Shown piece by piece: positions 42,901 to 48,799 of a stretch of DNA of 64,000 bases. This stretch comes from Phoronis australis. Its lineage: Eukaryota; Phoronida; Phoronidae. Positions within the stretch are counted from its first letter, which is position 1; every line of letters begins with the position of its first letter. Made by a program: the position numbers and the translations under genes. A model generated the notes under the pieces. That model was not told where the DNA came from. It was given only the letters and a program-made list of their open reading frames with translations, and searched no databases. The stretch covers positions 592,527 through 656,526 of the forward strand of contig NMRA01000200.1 in the NCBI GenBank assembly GCA_002633005.1, in the 5' to 3' direction.

Positions 42901-45900
42901 TGAAATACATGCTCTGAGCTATGCCAAAAATGAAAAGTATCTAAACATTATAAACAAATTTAAACTAAAGTGCATACTGTCATTTTTATTTCAAAAGTGG
43001 TTTTATAAGGCAAACATCAAAGAAGCATCAACACTAAACAAAACGTTGACCTTAAAGTTGCAGATCCGAGTTTGGCGAATAAGACGATAAAATCTAAATT
43101 AAACAGTTTTTTGCATGTTATATGTCGAAACGAATCTGGGTACAAAAATCGCTGAAAAATTCCAAGTCTCCAGAAACATAAGGAACATTGCTAACTGAAT
43201 TCAATGACCTCAACATACTTGTGGAAACAAACAAACCTTATGAAAACTTGCAGTAAAATTTTGTCTAGTTTCATTTCCTAACAATGCAAAACCAATCAAA
43301 AATGGTAAAAAGGAAGGTTCATCAATTTAAAGGGGCAATAAACCGTGCCTTCTGATAACACCCAACTTTTTATTTAGGACACTCAATGTTACAAAATTGG
43401 TTCTTTACTCAGATTAGAAATTGTATCTCTAGACATGAGAAGACCAGACAGGTTTGTGTTACTCACTAGGTTGCATGTCAAGGCAGGATAGTTTTTGTTG
43501 CTAAGACAGTATGGCCGACAGAGGAATTTCACTTCAAGTTCAATTCAAACAAAGGATAACAAAGGATGAGGGTGGTATGGAAGAGTAAATATGTCTGTGA
43601 AGAAGGCTGGTGTTATGGCACCAGATCATGTTTGACAGTGGCTTTAGGTTGAGTTAAAAAGAAATGTTTCCTGCCGATGAATCCAGAAATGTCTGGAAGT
43701 TCGTTCATGTGTAAAGGTGAACAAAAAATGAAGCCCAAGGAATCGCACTATTTGTTTACAGCACACTCAGACACTTATTACCAGGTTAAATTGTCATATG
43801 AAGCCATGCACATTTTCAAAACAGTGAAATGTGTAAATTATGTGACCTATAATCAACAGGTGTATCCAACTAGAAACACTTAACAGTAATGCACTGGTTT
43901 ACATGTGGCATCTTTTCAGACCATGCTGGTAAATTGTACTCAGCTAAGAAAACAGAGCATACAAAGGGTTGTATTTAGATTTTGGGGATAGTTTCAATGA
44001 TGTTTTGTTACTCTGGCCCAATAGCTGCACCACACATGTAGATCAAGGCCAAGTTGCTAACACCTCTTGTCTACCTGTGTATGCAATGCCAAGTCCTCAA
44101 TTTTCTTATTTCTACAACAGACTTCTCTGGGCATACTTTAGGATTATCAGTCTTCATGAAGATTTATTTTTATTTTCACAAGCACCCTTATTTTTATTTT
44201 GTATCACTTAACATATTTTTGTTTACTGTGTACAAACTAATTTCATAAATAAGAATTTAACAAAATATAACATCTTTTGAATAAATTGAGTTGCGAGATT
44301 TTCTTGGGACAGGGTTATTGTGTTATCTGCAATATAGTGTTTCTGAAAAGATAACTCTATATGGGACATAACCAGATATAATGTTGACCCAAATGTGCAT
44401 CTATGAATGAATTCATACAATGCGTGGTTGACTCTCGTTTTGAGTTGTGTCAAATATTTTGCAATATATGAGAATGTTTTGGTAAGACAAAGAATCAAAA
44501 AGATTGCAAAGCCAAAAGCAGTCTTCAGAAGACAATCACCAGTGTTTTGAGCCTTTAACTGAGGGCAGCCCACACCCACCAGCATCAAAGAAGGCCAACT
44601 AGTGCTGGATGAATGTCTGCCTCAGGATAGTAGGGGGCTTGTAATTCTGTTAATAGAACTAAAGGTGACTACAAAATTAAGGAAACACTTTCAGCAGAAA
44701 TGTGCCCTTCTCTGAGTAAAGAATCTAAAATTGAGAAAACTTCATTTCCCAGAGAAAGTTTCAGGGTTTCACACTGAATGAATTTTAGTGAATAAATGAA
44801 AAATCTCATTTACACAACATTTGGACAGCACATGTTTTAAGACTCAAATCACCATCTGTACTCTTGAGTTCCGAATAGCCTCTTTTTCCAGTCTATACGA
44901 AGATTATTTGGATCTCTACATTTATTAACTATAGATGTTTTTTCCGTTCCTCCACAATTATTTAGTCAAGATGAAATTCTGAGTTGGCTGTTTCTTACTC
45001 ATTTCTTGAACACAATTTTTTTACTCAAAATTTTTTGAACACCGAGTTTCGAACCCTGGTAACCTGAGTGAGAACTCACAGTCCTAACCACTAGACAACG
45101 AGACACTCCTAACAAATTAACAATTTTAAGGATTGTATACGATTCCACGGGTACACACGGAAGACACTTGTAATAACATGCACATGAAAAGGATTTTATT
45201 CGTTAAGTATACCACTGCACATTTCAAAGCTTAAATAATCAGACTCCCAAGTATGTATTCTCATTAGTAGCAACAAATGTATCATATGTATACCTCATTG
45301 CCCAATGAAAAGTTGTAAGTTATAAGACTTGTCAGCTGAGTCATGCACGAGCCATGCCAGTTTGCTTCCGTCGTGAACACTTTACATTTTACGCAAATAT
45401 GTAATCAATATTATTATTATTCCAGTCTGTACTACTTTTAAAGTCCCACAAAGTTGACATATATACCATTGATTCCATTCTATACTATTTTTTTCGCAAA
45501 TTTCCGGTCTATACTATTATTCTACTCTTCTAGTGGCAAAAATGTTGAGTCTATTTTATTAGAGTCTCTACTATTATTAGAGATCTTGAAAATTTACGGT
45601 CTATACGATTATTGCTGTCTCTACAACTACTTGGAACTTGAGAGTACACATTCTAAGTGCATACAGTGTCAGACCACACTGTAAACACACTGCTGCAGCG
45701 TGATTTTAGACACATCATTTGAATGTTTCTAAAGAACACCAATTGAAGGGCAAGTTCAGGCAAATATTATACGGTAGACAGGGCAAGCAAGAACAAAATT
45801 AGATATGAGAAGCAGGCCAACTAATAGGGGAGCCCTCGAGCACTGTCAATAGCATTGAGATCACTTGTTCCATGAAGCTCTGTCTGTTGAGTCCTTACCA

Positions 45901-48445
45901 TTAATTTGCGGAATTTTCATTCAAGCCATGTATTAGAAACATGAATGGAAAATTCAGACATTGAATATGTTCAAAACCCTTGCAAGGATTGTCGACACAC
46001 AGGAGCAACTGACCAACTATAATTTTTGGCAAAAGACTACTTCTAGTCATAATTTGTGTGAACCCATACAGCCGTTTGATTCACTCATTCTACGCAACAT
46101 AATCGCCTCCGATTATCAAACCCCACCACCATACACTTTCCTGTTGTCCCTTTATGGGAGCATAAAGAATAGTTTGAGATCACAAAGATATCTGAATATT
46201 ACAGGTGTAAGCACAAAGGTAAACAGCACATTGTTAACAAAACAGATGTATTTTCTGGTTAGTAACCCACTATGTTTGAATAAGGACAGTGCATTGTTCT
46301 TTATTGTACTCATAATGTATGGTTCACACTGCATATATATATGAACACACAAACAATGTCCAGACCATGTTATAGCTAGCTGTAACATTAAGTGCACATT
46401 AAATGGTTCCCATACTATAAATTTGTTTTAATCTACAATTACGCATATCTATAGTGCAAAAATATTAACTTGTGTTAACTTTGCAAAGTAAATCTGACTA
46501 GTGAAGAGTGCTTGAACTCGTGAGAGTTTGCTGAAATTCTATAAGTAGAGTCTACCATAGAATGTGTGTGGTAAGACCTTGGGTAATATAGAGACAGGGC
46601 CAAGGCACTACTGTGGCATGTGACATAAGAACACATTCAGGAGTTCATTTTGGACAGGAAGGAAAGCCCTCAAGTCATGCATGTGCCGTCTTTGTGACAG
46701 AGAGCTATATAGGTGATAGTGATAAATGACGGATATCTGTAAATGTTTAAATGTCACAGAATGAAAGTCAACACAGGCACTGAATGTCACTAAATACATC
46801 TCTAAAAGATAAACTACAAATACAACTTAGATGTGATTGGTTGTATCTCTGACTGACTATCTGCGCTGTGTCAAAACTCACAGATGTTCAGACACAAAGT
46901 CCCTAGGGCAATTAACAGCATAGATCTGATAACTATTAATTACGCCTATTGACTTTCATTTGGCAAAACACATCCCTTGGTGAATTATGAACTTTGGAGG
47001 GTCAAATGTAAGACTGCATGAAGCCCAGACAAAATTATTCTTCTTTGCTTCAGTGAATTACAACCAGTTATTGACTCAGAAAAATCAAATACGGTAAGAG
47101 TTTTAGATCTTCAACAAAAGATTGAAATAAACTGTGGCCCATGATATATTTTGACAACATGATAAATACACTATAATGCAATAACAAAATTGTGTTAATC
47201 ACGCATGACAAAAACTTCTGTTAAATTCAAATTTTTGAGTTCTTATTTATACCATCAGTCCATTGAAGAATTATTTAATTTGTACACCCACTGATACCAT
47301 TCAGGGAAACGGGATATGTTAGCTCTCCCGGAGAGCCTGTTTTCAACCAGTACATATTTTATTTACACAACTTAGGGGGTTTAATTCCAGAAGCCATCAA
47401 TCAGTTGACATAGTCTGGGACAAAAGTGACTCAGAATGCAACTGGAAGGATAAAAATAAAATGAATTGAATAACCAAACAATGAGCAAGACGTTTCAAAT
47501 TCTTATAGTTGAATGTTTAGAAATATGAATGAGACAACAGAGTTCTCCACGAGTCAAAATGAAATGAGAGTAGAACAGCAGCTGAGTGTGAAAGTATGGG
47601 AGGGGGTGTCTTTGGGGGTATAACCTACAAAATTTTGGAAATAAAAAGCTCAGCTCCTACAGTTTGGAGAAATATTGTTTCGCTAATCGAGATGTATGAA
47701 AGACTAAGCAATAGCAGGTGTTGCACAAAAGTATATGTATACTTATAGGGAGGGATATTTGAGGTTGTATACATTTGCTAAATAAATTTAAAGAGGTTGC
47801 AAAAGAGGAAGGAGGAATTCAAGGAGTGTGCAAAGTCAACCCCTGACATCAAAAGAGGGTACAGCACCCTTTTAGAACATGTCATGAAGAACATAGTGGT
47901 ACATTGCTAAAACACATATGGGGAGAGTGATTATCAGTTCTGTGATCAGGCACTAGTCAAAAGGCAAAGTACATATAAATACACATAAAAATAACTCATC
48001 AGTCATTACCTAAGACAACAGCATCCGTGTGTTCGATGTTGTTCAGCGTTATTCTCATCAGACTGGAGTTCAGCTTCAGTTCACCATGTCCGTTGCTTGA
48101 GAGTAAAAATATTCTTGTGTCATTTGGGTTAACTTGACTTTCACAAATTTTCGGATCTCCAAAACCATCGACCATTACCATGCGATTATGTGTTACTGGG
48201 TCACTTTTCTCAGCTTGAATGGTTATCACGTTTGATCCTTTAATAACCCGCTTGATTTCTACTTCACCTTTATACATGTAAGGGGTCTTCTCGTCTGGGT
48301 ACAGATCCCGTACAGTCCCCGTGATAACGACGTTGGCTTGTTGTTCTCGTTTCTCCAAAGCTTTCTCGTGGCAATTAGTGCTCAGTGTGAGAACAAGATG
48401 AACAGCACACAGGAGAAAAATTGTAACTTGCCGCGTTAACGTCAT
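683..48445 (-). CDS. AGRN: Agrin, 29 exons, 3' end outside window
   Basis: Agrin is a secreted basement-membrane heparan sulfate proteoglycan. In vertebrates its NtA domain binds laminin and its LG domains bind dystroglycan and LRP4/MuSK. I joined 29 minus-strand exons by hand; all donors (GT), acceptors (AG) and phases agree, giving about 1,641 codons. Exons: 48010-48445, 36159-36407, 34837-35073, 32004-32222, 30611-30823, 29907-30016, 28967-29069, 20187-20278, 18581-18695, 18040-18261, 15647-15764, 14819-14931, 13408-13641, 12022-12183, 11193-11333, 10731-10961, 8415-8644, 8050-8095, 7610-7802, 6194-6409, 5424-5557, 4843-4977, 4219-4341, 3692-3809, 3061-3169, 2407-2523, 1768-1954, 1480-1561, 683-922. 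Domain order is SP-NtA-FS1..8-CCPDG-LE-LE-FS9-TPEP-LG1-EGF-LG2-EGF-LG3 (partial). The NtA plus 8FS-2LE-1FS plan separates it from perlecan and other FS/LG proteins. The rest of LG3 and the stop are missing. SEA and the first EGF were not found. Confidence 0.93.
1100..1529. repeat. 88-bp tandem array made of an exon end, its splice donor and intron
   Basis: The motif gagctcacc recurs at 1120, 1208, 1296, 1384 and 1472, exactly 88 bp apart. Each unit has the last 47 nt of agrin exon 28 (encoding [16 protein letters not shown]-like residues), an intact GTGAGCTC donor and 41 bp of flanking intron. The real exon is the unit at 1480. The four extra copies lack a pyrimidine-rich acceptor, and 47 nt is not a multiple of three. 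Confidence 0.93.
1480..1561 (-). CDS. AGRN: Agrin exon 28: LG3, first exon
   Basis: 82 nt, phase 1 to 2. [28 protein letters not shown]. Acceptor CTTTTAG|TT, donor AGAG|GTGAGCT. Its last 47 nt plus donor and intron flank form the template of the 88-bp tandem array 1100-1529. Confidence 0.9.
1768..1954 (-). CDS. AGRN: Agrin exon 27: LG2 end plus EGF before LG3
   Basis: 187 nt, phase 0 to 1. [20 protein letters not shown] ends LG2, then [30 protein letters not shown] forms a complete EGF. Acceptor CGCTTCAG|TTT, donor CTGA|GTAAGTT. Confidence 0.92.
2135..2365 (+). mobile_element. Probable tRNA-derived SINE
   Basis: Contains a box-A-like gtcagtggtgagagagtgc and, about 35 bp on, a box-B-like gggaattcaatccctgcag, followed by a unique tail. 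Sits in the intron between agrin exons 26 and 27. Confidence 0.4.
2407..2523 (-). CDS. AGRN: Agrin exon 26: LG2, part 4
   Basis: 117 nt, phase 0-0. [20 protein letters not shown], then [10 protein letters not shown]. The LYIGG and GF-x-GAI motifs are typical, but the usual GC is GA, so the LG2 terminal cysteine is replaced by alanine. Acceptor CTTTCAG|GGC, donor CGG|GTAAATC. Confidence 0.9.
3061..3169 (-). CDS. AGRN: Agrin exon 25: LG2, part 3
   Basis: 109 nt, phase 2 to 0. [20 protein letters not shown], then [19 protein letters not shown] is the LG W-H/R-V motif. The exon ends near the position of the vertebrate y splice site. Acceptor TTTTATCAG|G, donor AAG|GTCAGTC. Confidence 0.9.
3285..3490. 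repeat. Degenerate ~38-bp repeat
   Basis: acaacacatgttcaaggaaaatgaacatgac variants, about five copies, in the LG2 intron. Confidence 0.7.
3692..3809 (-). CDS. AGRN: Agrin exon 24: LG2, part 2
   Basis: 118 nt, phase 1 to 2. [58 protein letters not shown] is a canonical LG core. RSSGSGD is a minor Ser-Gly stretch inside the fold. Acceptor ATTGTCAG|GG, donor ATAAG|GTAAGAT. Confidence 0.92.
4219..4341 (-). CDS. AGRN: Agrin exon 23: LG2, part 1
   Basis: 123 nt, phase 1-1. [18 protein letters not shown], then [16 protein letters not shown]. Acceptor TTTGTTTCAG|CG, donor GATG|GTGAGTG. Confidence 0.92.
4843..4977 (-). CDS. AGRN: Agrin exon 22: single EGF between LG1 and LG2
   Basis: 135 nt, phase 1-1. 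[34 protein letters not shown]: a complete six-cysteine EGF. Vertebrate agrin has two EGFs here; the flanking exons join this one directly in phase and I see no second. Acceptor CTCTGTAG|GA, donor ACAG|GTAAAGC. Confidence 0.92.
5424..5557 (-). CDS. AGRN: Agrin exon 21: LG1, end
   Basis: 134 nt, phase 2 to 1. [20 protein letters not shown], the conserved GF-x-GC-I LG terminal motif, then [21 protein letters not shown] chose the acceptor TGTTGTTCCAG|T over the internal CACCAG because it has the better pyrimidine tract and keeps the phase. Donor TTAG|GTAAGAT. Confidence 0.9.
6194..6409 (-). CDS. AGRN: Agrin exon 20: LG1, middle
   Basis: 216 nt, phase 2-2. [13 protein letters not shown] (the LG F/YNLGSG motif), [19 protein letters not shown], and [15 protein letters not shown]. 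The Arg/Lys-rich turn resembles heparin or laminin-G calcium-rim surfaces, but I do not assign binding. Acceptor CATTTAG|G, donor AAATT|GTAAGTT. Confidence 0.92.
6780..6912. repeat. 21-bp minisatellite
   Basis: About six units of ttcaagcttggtcaatatta in the LG1 intron. Confidence 0.85.
7610..7802 (-). CDS. AGRN: Agrin exon 19: LG1, first part
   Basis: 193 nt, phase 1 to 2. [17 protein letters not shown], then the LG strand pattern [40 protein letters not shown]. Acceptor TTCTGTTTCAG|AT, donor TTTAG|GTAAGTG. No EGF module precedes it. Confidence 0.92.
8050..8095 (-). CDS. AGRN: Agrin exon 18: 46-nt Thr-rich micro-exon
   Basis: Too short for an ORF scan; found by phase matching. It encodes [15 protein letters not shown] between ACTTTTTAG and G|GTTAGTG. 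Phase 0 to 1, which exactly bridges exon 17 (ends phase 0) and the LG1 exon (starts phase 1). Continues the Ser/Thr linker. Confidence 0.8.
8415..8644 (-). CDS. AGRN: Agrin exon 17: Thr-Pro-Glu repeat linker
   Basis: 230 nt, phase 1 to 0, following FS9 in phase. Five perfect-to-near-perfect 15-bp units (8526-8600) encode a (A/T)TPEP repeat, a mucin-like stretch likely to be O-glycosylated. It is followed by [20 protein letters not shown] and a mixed tail [15 protein letters not shown]. The acceptor I chose (CCTGAAACAG|GC) is moderate in strength; AATCTCTAAG|GCT at the TPEP start is an alternative but breaks the phase. Confidence 0.8.
9150..9720. mobile_element. Fold-back (giant hairpin) element
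   Basis: Arms of about 240 bp (9150-9405 and 9440-9720) are near-perfect inverted copies: ctccaactcgaacaaatact against the complement of gattatttgttcgagttgga, and cactgcatg/cgcagtg at the tip with a loop of roughly 30 bp. The ends cagtgacgactgtc and its partner ggtcacta resemble hAT-type termini. No coding capacity seen. Lies in the FS9-linker intron. Confidence 0.85.
10387..10523. repeat. 24-bp minisatellite, six copies
   Basis: gtttggtgtgctcgaagtgtaaat-type units start at 10389, 10413, 10437, 10461, 10485 and 10511. Confidence 0.9.
10731..10961 (-). CDS. AGRN: Agrin exon 16: FS9
   Basis: 231 nt, phase 1-1. [62 protein letters not shown]. Its position after two LE modules is an agrin signature. 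Acceptor TCCTCTCTAG|GT, donor AGAG|GTATGAC. Confidence 0.92.
11193..11333 (-). CDS. AGRN: Agrin exon 15: laminin-type EGF module LE2
   Basis: 141 nt, phase 1-1. [42 protein letters not shown]. The fourth loop is shorter than in LE1. Acceptor TTTTCTGCAG|CC, donor TCAA|GTAAGTT. Confidence 0.92.
11380..11605. repeat. Degenerate minisatellite, about 27-35 bp
   Basis: Repeated tatgaacaacatgtacatggtgc variants lie immediately upstream (in gene direction) of the LE2 exon acceptor. Confidence 0.75.
11770..12045. repeat. ~65-bp tandem copies of LE1 exon end and donor
   Basis: The segment ttaccatcct recurs near 11780, 11841, 11902, 11970 and 12035, followed by ...ccatgtatccctgtatga. The unit nearest the exon contains the last 23 coding bases of LE1 and the donor. 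The donor-like cttacc is kept at 11824 and altered in the middle copies. Confidence 0.75.
12022..12183 (-). CDS. AGRN: Agrin exon 14: laminin-type EGF module LE1
   Basis: 162 nt, phase 1-1. [48 protein letters not shown]: the eight-cysteine laminin EGF pattern with the diagnostic G[10 protein letters not shown]. Acceptor TTGAGCAG|GT, donor TTTAG|GTAAGTA. The last ~25 coding bases and the donor are copied in tandem in the next intron (see repeat 11770-12045). Confidence 0.92.
12600..13370. repeat. 35-bp minisatellite next to exon 13
   Basis: Degenerate units of the form ctcaacactggacacaactcatgaacaacccttgg run for about 750 bp. They are best preserved at 12950-13350 and fade toward 12600. They create spurious short ORFs on the plus strand. 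Confidence 0.85.
13408..13641 (-). CDS. AGRN: Agrin exon 13: cysteine-rich CCPDG segment
   Basis: 234 nt, phase 1-1. Two cysteine clusters are visible: [18 protein letters not shown] and, 10-30 residues later, [20 protein letters not shown]. The second is the CCPDG...GC motif also known from papilin-like proteins. I place it in agrin because it joins FS8 and LE1 in phase. The first cluster resembles short WAP/lustrin-like cysteine motifs, but I cannot assign it to a named fold. Acceptor ATTTTCAG|AT, donor CCAA|GTAAGGA. A 35-bp minisatellite lies just beyond its donor. Confidence 0.85.
13840..14740. repeat. Interspersed repeat, copy A
   Basis: Shares aagccaaagtaacaggcatg, gctgacctatttttccatat and gattttcaaaacagta with 37830-39480 in the same orientation and order. 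No ORF survives. Confidence 0.7.
14819..14931 (-). CDS. AGRN: Agrin exon 12: FS8, Kazal half
   Basis: 113 nt, phase 2 to 1. [18 protein letters not shown], then [18 protein letters not shown]. Acceptor TTTTACAG|G, donor GATG|GTAAGAT. Joins the next exon as DNCD-DYYEEAC. Confidence 0.9.
14932..17029. other. Introns around FS8
   Basis: 14932-15646 and 15765-17029 show no recognised gene or element. A G-rich run occurs at 16670-16700. Confidence 0.6.
15647..15764 (-). CDS. AGRN: Agrin exon 11: FS8, EGF-like half
   Basis: 118 nt, phase 1 to 2. [19 protein letters not shown], then [14 protein letters not shown] is a possible N-glycosylation sequon. FS8 is split with a phase 2 intron rather than phase 0 as in FS5 and FS6. 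Acceptor GTTGAACTAG|GT, donor ATCAG|GTAAGGC. Confidence 0.88.
17030..17990. repeat. Degenerate ~60-bp repeats beside the FS7 exon
   Basis: Recurring gttcatgttggccagtgaactgttcactccacatga variants cover 17030-17350 and again 17830-17990, which abuts the FS7 donor. The middle part has no clear repeats. Confidence 0.65.
18040..18261 (-). CDS. AGRN: Agrin exon 10: FS7 plus SGSGSG cluster
   Basis: 222 nt, phase 1-1. [47 protein letters not shown], then an acidic tail [17 protein letters not shown]. The Ser-Gly run after acidic residues is the classic heparan sulfate attachment context, and it sits between FS7 and FS8, where vertebrate agrin carries its heparan sulfate cluster (family knowledge). 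Acceptor GTATTGCAG|AT, donor TCTG|GTAGGCT. Confidence 0.92.
18581..18695 (-). CDS. AGRN: Agrin exon 9: FS6, Kazal half
   Basis: 115 nt, phase 0 to 1. [42 protein letters not shown] replaces the usual GVTY/GMTY. Acceptor TCCTTTCAG|GAC, donor TGTG|GTGAGTTT. Confidence 0.88.
19005..19180. repeat. 36-bp minisatellite
   Basis: Units of the type caacacactgtttgtgtacc-acactgagac, about five degenerate copies, in the FS6a-FS6b intron. Confidence 0.8.
19430..19640. repeat. Interspersed repeat, copy 1
   Basis: gggcagcccacacccaccag and ggccaactagtgctggat-type segments are shared with 44480-44630. Confidence 0.7.
20187..20278 (-). CDS. AGRN: Agrin exon 8: FS6, EGF-like half
   Basis: 92 nt, phase 1 to 0. 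[28 protein letters not shown]. Joins the next exon as CTF-DYKPVCG. Acceptor TTAATTGTAG|AT, donor TTT|GTAAGTAT. Confidence 0.88.
22699..22839. other. Assembly gap, 141 N
   Basis: The run of n begins directly after gggggg, the G-rich point of the 0.8-kb repeat unit. The local unit spacing is shortened (610 bp instead of ~800), so the gap size and copy number are unreliable. Confidence 0.99.
27341..27341. other. Single-n assembly join
   Basis: The n is flanked on both sides by the same ctgaaaggagatgttggt segment, so the repeat array was probably joined with an unmerged overlap. Confidence 0.85.
28967..29069 (-). CDS. AGRN: Agrin exon 7: FS5, Kazal half
   Basis: 103 nt, phase 0 to 1. [20 protein letters not shown], then [12 protein letters not shown]. 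Completes FS5. Downstream (lower coordinates) lies the largest intron of the FS region, 8.7 kb, which holds the 0.8-kb tandem array and the assembly gap. Acceptor ATGTTGTAG|GTG, donor TGCA|GTACGTA. Confidence 0.9.
29907..30016 (-). CDS. AGRN: Agrin exon 6: FS5, EGF-like half
   Basis: 110 nt, phase 1 to 0. [16 protein letters not shown], then [13 protein letters not shown]. The intron falls just before the Kazal VCGTDG of the next exon, so FS5 is split between its two subdomains; FS6 and FS8 are split at or next to the same place. Acceptor TTATTGCAG|CT, donor CCT|GTAAGTAT. Confidence 0.9.
30611..30823 (-). CDS. AGRN: Agrin exon 5: FS4
   Basis: A 213-nt phase 1-1 exon. [48 protein letters not shown], and final VGTC. 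All ten follistatin cysteines can be placed. Acceptor TTTATTACAG|GT, donor TGTG|GTGAGTT. Confidence 0.93.
31463..31879. mobile_element. MITE-like element with ~23-bp inverted termini
   Basis: Left end gggattttccataaataagccc matches the complement of the right end gggcttatctacggaacaccc. The interior has further inverted aataaacaccc/gggtgttt motifs. Non-coding; about 417 bp. Confidence 0.7.
32004..32222 (-). CDS. AGRN: Agrin exon 4: FS3
   Basis: A 219-nt phase 1-1 exon. [15 protein letters not shown], then CKCDMKSCP and a Kazal part with [16 protein letters not shown], ending GPCDG. The usual CGSDG is CANNG here, as in FS7 and FS9 where it is CASNG. Acceptor ATCTTTGCAG|AT, donor GGCA|GTAAGTAA. 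Confidence 0.92.
33424..34388. mobile_element. DNA-transposon remnant with CAGTGGC...GCCAATG ends
   Basis: Left terminus cagtggcagatctaggat pairs with the right terminus ataaatccgccaatg. G/C-rich subterminal blocks (gggggggaggtcaggagggg and ggggcccgggccccc) follow. Flanks on both sides read agatc, a possible 5-bp target duplication. No intact ORF is recognised. Confidence 0.65.
34837..35073 (-). CDS. AGRN: Agrin exon 3: FS2
   Basis: A 237-nt phase 1-1 exon. Reads [17 protein letters not shown], an Arg-rich CQCPRRC turn, then a Kazal part with [21 protein letters not shown] and ending TGIC. The PEYL insert before the Kazal cysteine makes the loop slightly longer than in the other modules. Acceptor CCACTACAG, donor G|GTAAGTT. 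Confidence 0.92.
36159..36407 (-). CDS. AGRN: Agrin exon 2: follistatin-like module FS1
   Basis: A 249-nt phase 1-1 exon. A short Pro/Glu linker ([13 protein letters not shown]) leads into the follistatin EGF-like hairpin ([12 protein letters not shown]...CKC) and then the Kazal part with the hallmark [17 protein letters not shown] and a final KGKC. Acceptor TTCTTTCAG|AT, donor TGTA|GTAAGTG. Several Lys/Arg lie near the end. FS modules form the rod-like N-terminal half of agrin; no protease-inhibitor role is inferred. Confidence 0.93.
37830..39480. repeat. Interspersed repeat, copy B (longer)
   Basis: Collinear with 13840-14740 but longer. The extra part holds nested ccaggtcgcattttgcgac repeats at 38528-38620 and 39222-39315. 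Confidence 0.65.
40642..40955. repeat. 53-bp tandem repeat, six copies
   Basis: cagtaaactctacaaccatt starts copies at 40642, 40696, 40749, 40801, 40854 and 40906. Each includes ctctgatccagaataggtggg. Intron 1 of agrin. Confidence 0.93.
44480..44630. repeat. Interspersed repeat, copy 2
   Basis: Same order of motifs as 19430-19640 (agtcttcagaaga, gggcagcccacacccaccag, actagtgctggat). Class not recognised. Confidence 0.7.
45036..45109 (-). repeat. tRNA-Glu-like pseudogene or SINE head
   Basis: On the minus strand: ttgtctagtggttaggac (box A), a TTC anticodon-position triplet, and agggttcgaaact (box B). The acceptor stem does not pair and the T stem has a mismatch, so it is not a functional tRNA. 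Confidence 0.5.
48010..48445 (-). CDS. AGRN: Agrin exon 1: start, signal peptide, NtA domain
   Basis: The ATG has A at -3. Residues 1-22 form a signal peptide (TRQ, then a hydrophobic run to about Leu-21), followed by the NtA (N-terminal agrin, laminin-binding) domain: [17 protein letters not shown], a GFGDPKIC motif near residue 94-101, DTRIFLL, and [10 protein letters not shown] near 125-134. Cys25 and Cys101 match one conserved pair. From memory of the family, a second cysteine pair appears to be absent (see findings). N-glycosylation sequons are NDT (108) and NSS (126). The exon ends in phase 1 (donor G|GTAATG) and joins FS1 as VVLD-KPF, although about 11.6 kb separates them. Confidence 0.95.
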
Positions 48446-48783
48446 CCTAACGGGACAATTAACCTGAGACTACCTAAGAGTAAAAAATGTGACCTGTTCG
48501 GGACGGAGTCTGGAGAAACAATCAGCAACGCTACGTTCGTCTTTAATCACCTCACGCCAGTGAATATTACCGTTATTCTGAACGACAGGTTGGGCGCATC
48601 AACAGGTGTTATCAGTGAACCTCATCAAATCAAAACAGTCTTTACACGTCCCGGCCATGTAAAATACCCTCCACGCAGTCTCAAGAATATACGGAGAATG
48701 GCCTCTATACAACTTGGGACGGTCCCGTTGACGGGAAACAACGGAAACGAACGAAGGTGCGTCCCGTTGAATGGACATATATG

Positions 48784-48788
48784 ATTGG
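48784..48788 (-). promoter_or_regulatory. Candidate CCAAT box upstream of agrin
   Basis: Minus-strand gaccaatcatatatgtcc lies about 340 bp before the agrin ATG, with an AT-rich atatatg a few bases downstream. Weak evidence from sequence alone. Confidence 0.25.
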
Positions 48789-48799
48789 TCGCTGAACTC

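Larger units (their letters stand above)
36408..48009. other. Agrin intron 1, 11.6 kb
   Basis: Separates NtA from FS1. Contains the repeat copy at 37830-39480, the 53-bp tandem repeat, the repeat at 44480 and the tRNA-like piece. The many short ORFs look random. Regulatory elements are likely here but none can be named. Confidence 0.7.

Noticed and set aside
44223-44588. 121-codon minus-strand ORF in intron 1 as an agrin exon
   Set aside because: Overlaps an interspersed repeat and has no extracellular-domain features; NtA and FS1 already join in phase.
45036-45109. Functional tRNA-Glu gene
   Set aside because: Box A and B motifs are present, but the acceptor stem cannot pair and the T stem is mismatched.
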